64,000 nt of DNA, from the NCBI GenBank assembly GCA_031411235.1, contig JANOAR010000119.1, positions 15,880-79,879 on the forward strand, written 5' to 3'. This document shows positions 7,971-14,522 of this stretch, piece after piece. Position numbers and translations under genes: made by a program. Each line of letters opens with the position of its first letter. The stretch's first letter is position 1. The notes under the pieces are model-generated. The model worked only from the letters and a program-made list of their open reading frames with translations, ran no database searches and was not told the DNA's origin. The stretch is from JANOAR01 sp031411235 (GTDB lineage Bacteria; Verrucomicrobiota; Verrucomicrobiia; Verrucomicrobiales; Verrucomicrobiaceae).

Positions 7971-8275
7971 CCCCAACGCCAAAGGCGTTCCAGCCAATAG
8001 CCCAGGGTTGCCCAAGCGAGCTGTAAGCGAGTCTGGGCTACCCTGGGTCAGCGCCCCACGCATCCCCCATCCCAAGGCCGAACCCCAACGGGGTTCCAGC
8101 CTCGCAGCCCAAGACCATGCCGCGCGCTCGACCTCTCGGCTGCAACCCACGTTGGGGTTGCCCCTTCAGCTTCGGTCATCATTCCACGCCCAACCCAGGG
8201 TAGCCCCAGCTCGCCCAAGGCTCATTGTAGCAACCCTGGGCTACACGCTGCAACACCCTTGGCGTAACGACTCGG
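7966..8275. repeat. Compound nested inverted repeat between P460 gene and gyrA
   Basis: Matching arms nest around a centre near 8120. TAGCCCAGGGTTGC at 7998-8011 is the exact inverse of 8230-8243. GGGCTACCCTGGGT at 8035-8048 is the exact inverse of 8193-8206. The pieces between them share an inverted GCGAGCTG. An outer AACGCCAAAGGCGTT palindrome (7976-7990) is loosely mirrored near 8255-8267. Inner AACCCCAACGGGGTT (8081-8095) faces a similar GTTGGGGTT-type palindrome (8143-8160). The two 51-base arms are therefore inverted copies of one unit. I see no coding function here. Open frames through such DNA are commonly annotated as spurious hypothetical proteins in Verrucomicrobia and Planctomycetes. 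The remaining 8276-8420 holds nothing I can identify beyond the gyrA upstream region. Confidence 0.7.
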
Positions 8276-8420
8276 AGCGCAGGCCAACGCTTTGCTCAAT
8301 CACCCAGCGCAGCGCTTTCGGGCTAAAGCCCAGAACTACTCTCCTCATCACCGCGCACCTCTCGAACTAGCCCTTTCCCACAACACAACCACACGCCTTC
8401 AATCCCGTCCCTAGCACCTT

Positions 8421-11093
8421 ATGCCCCCACCACCCGCATCCCTCGCACCTGACCTCATCCCACGGCCTATCTCGGTCGCTGAAGAAGTCAAAAACTCGTT
8501 CCTCGACTACTCCATGTCGGTCATCATTTCGCGTGCGCTGCCCGACGTGCGCGATGGGCTAAAGCCCTCGCAGCGGCGCATTCTTTACGCGATGCATGAG
8601 CTATCGCTCTACCCGCCGAAGAAGCAGATGAAGTGCGCGAAGATCTGCGGCGACACCTCGGGGAACTACCATCCGCACGGCGAAGCGGTCATCTACCCGA
8701 CGCTCGTTCACATGGGCCAGCCTTGGGCGATGCGCGAGACGCTCATCGATCCGCAGGGAAACTTCGGCTCGGTGGAAGGCGATCCACCGGCCGCCATGCG
8801 TTACACGGAAGCCCGCATGACGCACCTCGGCGGAACGCTGATGTCCGACATGGACAAGGACACGGTGGACTTCGTGCCCAACTACGATGAGCGACTCACC
8901 GAGCCCACCGTCTTCCCAGCGGCATTCCCCAATCTCATCGTCAATGGTGGCACTGGCATCGCGGTCGGCATGGCCACCAACATGCCGCCGCACAACCTTG
9001 GCGAAGTGGTCGATGCGGTATGCGCGCAGATCGACAATCCGGCGATTACTTGCAGCGAAATCATGCAGCACATCAAAGGCCCCGACTTCCCCACAGGCTG
9101 CGTGATTCATGGCACCTCGGGCATCCGCGAGTATCTGGAAACCGGCCACGGAGCCGTGCGGATGCGCGGCCAAGCCGAGATCGTTGAGAACGGCGGACGC
9201 GACCAGATCATCATCACCGAGATCCCCTTCAACGTGAACCGCGCCGAGCTGGTGAAGCGCATCGCGGAGCTGGTGAATGAGAAAATCATCGTCGAAATCA
9301 GCGGCATCCGCGACGAGTCCGATGAGAACACCCGCGTGGTCATCGACCTAAAACGCGAAGCCCGACCGCAGGTGGTGTTGAACAACCTGTATAAGTTCAC
9401 CGCACTCGAAAGCAGCTTCAGCATCCACATGCTCGCCATCGACGGCGGCAGGCCGCGCGTGCTCGCGATGAAGGACGCCATCGCCTGCTACATCGAGCAT
9501 CGCCGCGAAGTCATCATTCGCCGCACACGCTTCCTTTTGCGCAAGGCCGAGCTGCAAGCCGAGAAGCTGGAAGCCTACTTGCTCGCCCTTGGGCATCTGG
9601 ATGACTTCATCAAGATCATCCGCGACAGCCGCAATCGCGATGAGGCCCGCGATGGCTTGAAGAGCTACAACTTCAGCGTCGCCACAGCCAAGGCTCTCGG
9701 CATTCTCATCCGTGGCCAGCCCAGCATCATCGGCGAGCGCTACCAGTTCACCGATGTGCAGGTGGATCACATTCTAGAGCTGCGCCTCTACCAGCTCACC
9801 GGCATGGAGCGCGACAAGATCAAGGCCGACTACGACGCCCTGCTCGCCAGCATCACCGATCTCATGGACATCCTGGCCAAGGAGCATCGCGTGCTGACCA
9901 TCATCAAAGACGAGCTGCGCGCCATCAAGGCCAGACACGCCACGCCACGCCTGACCCGCATCGACGCGAATGCTTCCGGCATCGAAACCATCGACCTCAT
10001 CCCCAACGACACGACCATCGTGACGATGACGCACTTCGGCTACATTAAGCGTACCCCGCCTGCTGAGTACCGCGTGCAACGCCGTGGCGGCAAAGGCTTG
10101 AAGGGCATGGAGACACGCGAGGCGATGTCTAAGGAAGAGAAGAACGACTTCGTGGAGACGCTCTTCAGCGCCAACATGCACGACTTCCTCCTCTTCTTCA
10201 CCAACACGGGGCGCGTCTATGTGGATCGCGTCCACACCCTCGTTGAAGCCCCGCGCACGGGTCGCGGACGCAGCATCAAAAATGTGCTGAGCCTGCGCCC
10301 CGAAGAAAAAGTGGCCACCGTGCTACGCCTCGAAGCTCACGGTGCCGAAGACGCCGCGATGTGGGCAGCGGATCGCTATGTGCTCTTCGCCACGAAGGAT
10401 GGCACGGTGAAGAAGACCGCGCTCGAAGCCTTCAAAAACTATAGGAACAACGGTGTCAACGCGATCACCATCGAAGAAGGCAACGACCTCGTTGATGTCA
10501 TCCTCACCGATGGGAGCAATCAGATTTGCCTCATCACGCATGAAGGCTCCTGCGTGCGCTGCGAAGAAACCGACATCCGCCCCACGGGCCGTTCGTCGAT
10601 GGGCGTGGCAGGCATTCGCCCCGCCGAGGGCGATTATGTTGTTGCTCTCACAGCGGTGCAGCCGGGCAAAACACTGCTCGTCGTCAGCGAGAACGGCATG
10701 GGCAAGCGCACCGAGTTTGAAGAGTATCGCCTGACCAATCGCGGCACCAAAGGCGTTATCACGATGAACGTCACCGACAAGACCGGCAAGGTCGTGAAGG
10801 GCATGGCGGTGAAGGATGACGAGGAACTGATGATCATGACCAGCACGGGACAAAGCGTGCGCATCAAGATCGCCACCATCCGCGAGACAGGCCGCAATGC
10901 CCAGGGCGTGAAGCTCATGGATTTGAAGAAGGGCGAGATCATCCAAGATGTCGCTGCGGTGATCGCCGAGGAAGAAGATGCCACGGAGGCTGGTGAAGGT
11001 GAAGACGTAACCCCTGCTGATGGTGTGGAAACTGACAGCGCCCCGCAAGCCGAGGCTGATGTGGCGGGTGAAGCCGACGAAGCGCAAGAGTAG
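8421..11093 (+). CDS. gyrA: DNA gyrase subunit A
   Basis: An 890-residue breakage-reunion subunit of gyrase. The active-site tyrosine is Y128 in A-A-M-R-Y-T-E-A-R. The gyrase-defining GyrA box Q553-R-R-G-G-K-G is present, so this is gyrase rather than topoisomerase IV, and the six-bladed C-terminal DNA-wrapping domain follows. The C-terminal tail after about residue 845 is acidic (Glu/Asp/Ala-rich). In the quinolone-determining region the sequence is Y83-H-P-H-G-E-A-V-I-Y-P-T: the positions equivalent to E. coli Ser83 and Asp87 are A89 and P93. No Shine-Dalgarno sequence is visible before ATG 8421. It is convergent with the FecR gene. Confidence 0.97.
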   Translation: MPPPPASLAPDLIPRPISVAEEVKNSFLDYSMSVIISRALPDVRDGLKPSQRRILYAMHELSLYPPKKQMKCAKICGDTSGNYHPHGEAVIYPTLVHMGQPWAMRETLIDPQGNFGSVEGDPPAAMRYTEARMTHLGGTLMSDMDKDTVDFVPNYDERLTEPTVFPAAFPNLIVNGGTGIAVGMATNMPPHNLGEVVDAVCAQIDNPAITCSEIMQHIKGPDFPTGCVIHGTSGIREYLETGHGAVRMRGQAEIVENGGRDQIIITEIPFNVNRAELVKRIAELVNEKIIVEISGIRDESDENTRVVIDLKREARPQVVLNNLYKFTALESSFSIHMLAIDGGRPRVLAMKDAIACYIEHRREVIIRRTRFLLRKAELQAEKLEAYLLALGHLDDFIKIIRDSRNRDEARDGLKSYNFSVATAKALGILIRGQPSIIGERYQFTDVQVDHILELRLYQLTGMERDKIKADYDALLASITDLMDILAKEHRVLTIIKDELRAIKARHATPRLTRIDANASGIETIDLIPNDTTIVTMTHFGYIKRTPPAEYRVQRRGGKGLKGMETREAMSKEEKNDFVETLFSANMHDFLLFFTNTGRVYVDRVHTLVEAPRTGRGRSIKNVLSLRPEEKVATVLRLEAHGAEDAAMWAADRYVLFATKDGTVKKTALEAFKNYRNNGVNAITIEEGNDLVDVILTDGSNQICLITHEGSCVRCEETDIRPTGRSSMGVAGIRPAEGDYVVALTAVQPGKTLLVVSENGMGKRTEFEEYRLTNRGTKGVITMNVTDKTGKVVKGMAVKDDEELMIMTSTGQSVRIKIATIRETGRNAQGVKLMDLKKGEIIQDVAAVIAEEEDATEAGEGEDVTPADGVETDSAPQAEADVAGEADEAQE

Positions 11094-11106
11094 TGATGAA
11101 ATGACG

Positions 11107-11141
11107 ATGCAGGCGGCCTGCCGATGTGCCGCCGCCTGCAT
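11107..11141. terminator. Hairpin between convergent gyrA and FecR genes
   Basis: ATGCAGGCGGC (11107-11117) pairs perfectly with GCCGCCTGCAT (11131-11141) around a 13-base loop. It starts 14 bases after the gyrA stop. There is no strong T-run, so it may be a weak or bidirectional terminator, or a member of the palindrome family also seen at 7086. Confidence 0.45.
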
Positions 11142-11154
11142 TCGTTAGCGTAGG

Positions 11155-11172
11155 CGCGTTCGACAGAACGCG
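11155..11172. repeat. Second palindrome in the gyrA/FecR intergenic gap
   Basis: CGCGTTC-gaca-GAACGCG is a perfect seven-base inverted repeat 10 bases beyond the FecR gene stop. With the neighbouring 11-bp hairpin it fills most of the 88-base gap and probably contributes to termination from both sides. Confidence 0.4.
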
Positions 11173-11181
11173 GCCTTCGCG

Positions 11182-13413
11182 CTAATACCTAGGGCGTGAG
11201 GCGAAGTTTTGCTTGCGAGGGTCGGTGGGGCTAAAGATCACGTTGCTCCCGCCATTGGTGAAGTTGCCATGACTGCCGTCGTTGTACTGGTGGTTGTTGG
11301 AGTGAACTCTGAGGTCGTTGGGACGAGTCACTTCGACGGCGACGCCCGAGTTCACCACCACGGTATTGCCTGCGATGGTCGCGGGGCCATCGAGGGTGGA
11401 GTTGCCGACGAAGCGAACGGTACCGTTGGCACCTTGGGCATAAAGTTTGATGCCCAGGCCTGCGGTGATGGTGCTGTTGCCGATGAGGATTTCACCATTG
11501 GGGCTGAGGGTGGTGGCTTTGAACAACTCGGTGGCGGTGACGTTGGCGTAGTTGATGGAGACGTTACCAGCGAGGGTGCCATTGGTGCGCACTTCGACAT
11601 TTTGGCCGTCGATGGTGACCACGCCCAAGGTGCCGTCGATGTTGACGTTGCCTGTGTTGGACTCCAGCAGAATGCTGAGCAGATCGCTGCTCACAATGCG
11701 ATTGAGCACGGCACTGCTGGTGACGTTGAGGTCGAGTTCAGCCGTGATGTCGAGACTTTTGGAGGCGGCGATTCTTGCGCCTTCGCTGATGTTGACGGTG
11801 CCACCAGCGGCCATTTTTACTTCGGCAGCTTTGATGGTGGGCGAGGTAACAACATAGGCACCTTTGGCGGGCTTGGGTTTCGCCGGGGATTGGGGGACTG
11901 GGTTGCCTACCTCGGTGGTGATATTGATGTCGCCACCGGCAGCGATGTTGAAGCTGCCATCGGGGATGCTCACCGCTGCAGAGCCGCTGAAGGCGGTGAT
12001 ATTGACATTGCCACCCACCCCGTTTTCGAGCTGAGTGTAGAGCAGCACATCTTGATCTGAGCCCGTCATGAGAAAGCCCGTCTGCCAGTCGATGCTACCA
12101 CTGGCAGCGAGCACTAAGCCGGTGAGTTCTTGTGGGGCTGAGACGAGCTGGCTACCTGCGCCATCGAGATTCCAGGTGCCAGAGCTTCTGGCGTTGTTAC
12201 GCGGATTGATGTTGCTGAGTAGGATGTTGTTGGCGGAGGCGAGGATGAGATTTCTGGGGCCGGGTATGGAGTCCACTTGCGGCTGGCCGATGATGGCGAG
12301 GTCATCGACGAGGAAGCTCGACCAGGGGCCATTGCTGCGGATGAGGCTATCGACTTTTGAAATGGGAGCGTTGTCGGTGGGGCCGAGACGATGGGTGGGT
12401 TTGTTGAAAAGATAAACTCCGAGTGAACCTTCGCTAACGGGCCGATAGATGCTGCCTTGGCCCGTGCCACGAGTGCCATCGAACTCAGCGGTGATGGTGG
12501 GGTCGGTGACGATTTGGCCATTGTCGTCGAGCACGGCGTAACCACCAATCTGGGGCGGATGTACTTGGTCGGGGTTGTTTGGATTATTGTCGGGGCGAGG
12601 GCCGTTGGCGGGGCCACCGGGTGCGCCAGGGCCGGGAGGCGGCGTGCCTTCGCGGGCACCAAAAAAAGGAGTGAGCAACTGGCGAGCTTCGTTGGTGAGG
12701 GTGACTCGTGTGCCCTGGCCAGGGAGCATGAGGGCCGTCTTGAGCAGCTCGCCATCTTGCTTGCGCTGCTGCTGTTGCTGCTGGGCTTGCTGCATCTGGT
12801 TGGCGTTGCCGAGGGGTTGAAACTCAGATTCATTGGTGAGTTTGGAGGATTGTTTGAGCCGCTCCAGATCGACTTGCACGGGCTCGGGGATGTTTTTCCC
12901 ATCGGGCTTCATGAGCACCATATCGCCTGGGCCTAAGGTGCGGAATTCGCTGGGCTTGTCATTGCGAAATAGATCCAGCGATCCCTCCAAGACGATGACT
13001 TTGACATAACCATTGGGCTGATACTCGACGAGGATCGTGGTGCCTGTGACGGCGGCAGTGATTGCAGCGGTGCGCACGCGAGCACCGCCCATTTGTTTGG
13101 GCACTTGGAGCAGGATGGTACCTTGCTGGAGGTCGATGGTGCGGGAGCCTTGATCGAGGCTGAAGATGGAGTTGGCCCCGAGTCGGGTGAGGGTGCCATC
13201 GCCAAACTTTAGCTCAGCGCGTGATTTGGCTCCTGTGCTCACGGCGGTTTTGCCGCTGATGGTATCGCCCACGGCAGCGGCTTGCGAGGGGGCTTGATCG
13301 GGGAGCTTTTTCACGTCGTTGATGACGCGGGTGAATTGGGCCTCGCGAAGGGCAGCCGCTTGCGAGGCAGTGGCCAAGACGATGGCGATGAGGAGGGTAA
13401 TAAGGTGTTTCAT
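11182..13413 (-). CDS. FecR-domain protein with a C-terminal beta-solenoid
   Basis: A 743-residue exported protein with a signal peptide (about residues 1-19). Residues about 45-175 form a FecR domain: VGDTISGKTAVSTGAKSRAE, FGDGTLTRLGANSIF, TIDLQQGTILLQVPK, AVTGTTILVEY and VLEGSLDLF. Next come a glutamine run (near residue 210-220) and a Pro/Gly/Asn-rich linker (near 255-290). The remainder, about 330-720, has haemagglutinin-like short beta turns such as GGDINITTEV, GGTVNISEGARI and SANNILLSNI. It belongs to the periplasm or outer surface. It lies 28 nt downstream of the barrel gene on the same strand and probably shares its transcript. FecR domains usually sense or relay envelope signals; the partner here is unproven, with the divergent CHASE2 cyclase the best candidate. 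Confidence 0.8.
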   Translation of the reverse strand: MKHLITLLIAIVLATASQAAALREAQFTRVINDVKKLPDQAPSQAAAVGDTISGKTAVSTGAKSRAELKFGDGTLTRLGANSIFSLDQGSRTIDLQQGTILLQVPKQMGGARVRTAAITAAVTGTTILVEYQPNGYVKVIVLEGSLDLFRNDKPSEFRTLGPGDMVLMKPDGKNIPEPVQVDLERLKQSSKLTNESEFQPLGNANQMQQAQQQQQQRKQDGELLKTALMLPGQGTRVTLTNEARQLLTPFFGAREGTPPPGPGAPGGPANGPRPDNNPNNPDQVHPPQIGGYAVLDDNGQIVTDPTITAEFDGTRGTGQGSIYRPVSEGSLGVYLFNKPTHRLGPTDNAPISKVDSLIRSNGPWSSFLVDDLAIIGQPQVDSIPGPRNLILASANNILLSNINPRNNARSSGTWNLDGAGSQLVSAPQELTGLVLAASGSIDWQTGFLMTGSDQDVLLYTQLENGVGGNVNITAFSGSAAVSIPDGSFNIAAGGDINITTEVGNPVPQSPAKPKPAKGAYVVTSPTIKAAEVKMAAGGTVNISEGARIAASKSLDITAELDLNVTSSAVLNRIVSSDLLSILLESNTGNVNIDGTLGVVTIDGQNVEVRTNGTLAGNVSINYANVTATELFKATTLSPNGEILIGNSTITAGLGIKLYAQGANGTVRFVGNSTLDGPATIAGNTVVVNSGVAVEVTRPNDLRVHSNNHQYNDGSHGNFTNGGSNVIFSPTDPRKQNFASRPRY

Positions 13414-13441
13414 GGCGGCTTGGAGTTACTTGAAGTGAGGT

Positions 13442-14398
13442 CTAAAATTTGATCCTGACGCCCAGGCCACCGCCCAAGTTTGCGGCTTCATAATCATACA
13501 CATCGTAGTCCGAGTTGTTGAAGCTGTATGTGGCGCTGAGATAGATTTCGCACCACTTCCAGGGCACATAGCTAACCCCGAAAGCGATGCTGTGGAAGTT
13601 ATCGCTGCGATCCAGCTCCGAGTAGTCGAAGTAGGTGTAGCGGTAGCCGAGCGAGAGTTGCAGATCCTGCATGAGCTTATAGCGCCAACCCACATCGGCG
13701 CTGTATTCATTGCGTTTGATGGCGGCGACATCGACGTCGATGTCCCAGTCGCCCATGAGGCCTAAGTTGATGCTGTTGCGGCGGTCGATGAGCACAAGCT
13801 TCTGGATGCCAGCACGGATGGAATGGCTGTTGAGCAGGGGTTCAAAGTCCTGGGTGATGCGGTTATACTGGTAGCCAGCAAAGATCAGCGAGTCAGCCAG
13901 TTTGGGCACGGCGTAGAGCAGCGAGGCATTAACCTCTAGGGACTCAAAGTTGAGCGCCTCCAACTCATTGTAGCGAAACCAATCCTCACTGACGCCAATG
14001 TCGGCGAATAACTTATTGCCCAGCTTGGGCTGGTAGGCAGCGGCGGCACGCCAGCCATAGAAACTATCGCTCAGCTCGCCTGTGGAAGTATGCGCGGCGT
14101 TGTCGGTATAGAACATGAAGCCGTCGGCGGTGAAGCGAAAGGGCTCGGACTTGGGCACTTGTTTCAAGATCAACTGCTGGCCAATGTCGTCATCGCCGGG
14201 CGAGGTGGGCGCAAAGGCTGTGTCATCGGTGATGGAGCGATTGGACAGGCCCGCAGAATCCTCAAGCGTGGGGGCGCTGCGTGGTGCCACGGCCTCAGTG
14301 CGGCGTGAAGCATCGGCTGCGGGGGGGATGGGGGATTGCGCCGAGAGAGAGGCGGCAGTAAGACATAGCAAGGCGATGACGAAGTGGGAGACGTTCAT
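13442..14398 (-). CDS. Outer-membrane beta-barrel protein
   Basis: A 318-residue protein. The signal peptide is about residues 1-21 (MNVSHFVIALLCLTAASLSA). A Ser/Pro/Asp-rich segment of about 60 residues follows, then alternating amphipathic strands such as YGWRAAAAYQPKLG, LIFAGYQYNRITQDF, LQLSLGYRYTYFDYSE and EIYLSATYSFNNSDYD. The chain ends in VRIKF, a C-terminal phenylalanine typical of Omp85/BAM substrates. ATG 14398 is chosen because the in-frame ATG at 14425 adds nine residues ahead of the signal peptide. It heads a two-gene unit with the FecR gene and could be its anchor or export partner, which is inference. I cannot name a more specific family. Confidence 0.75.
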   Translation of the reverse strand: MNVSHFVIALLCLTAASLSAQSPIPPAADASRRTEAVAPRSAPTLEDSAGLSNRSITDDTAFAPTSPGDDDIGQQLILKQVPKSEPFRFTADGFMFYTDNAAHTSTGELSDSFYGWRAAAAYQPKLGNKLFADIGVSEDWFRYNELEALNFESLEVNASLLYAVPKLADSLIFAGYQYNRITQDFEPLLNSHSIRAGIQKLVLIDRRNSINLGLMGDWDIDVDVAAIKRNEYSADVGWRYKLMQDLQLSLGYRYTYFDYSELDRSDNFHSIAFGVSYVPWKWCEIYLSATYSFNNSDYDVYDYEAANLGGGLGVRIKF

Positions 14399-14471
14399 GA
14401 AGAGCGGGAGAGCGGCACGTTGCAAGGGGAGAAGTAATTACGAGGAAAAGCTATCGGGAGGGCGGGCGCAG

Positions 14472-14487
14472 GTCAATCACGATTGAC
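14472..14487. promoter_or_regulatory. 16-bp palindrome in the divergent barrel/cyclase promoter region
   Basis: GTCAATC-AC-GATTGAC has perfect seven-base arms. Each arm carries TTGAC on one strand, so the palindrome may be two back-to-back -35 boxes (plus TTGACT at 14484-14489; minus TTGACC at 14477-14472) or an operator controlling both directions. A minus -10 of TAGCTT lies 17 bases away and is weak; no plus -10 is obvious. Confidence 0.35.
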
Positions 14488-14522
14488 TTTCCCCAGGCTC
14501 CGCCGCCATCCTCGCAGTTCGT

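Noticed and set aside
7879..8370. Complete 163-residue protein downstream of P460
   Set aside because: Most of its translation is dictated by the inverted repeat DNA; only the first 30 codons might be genuine.
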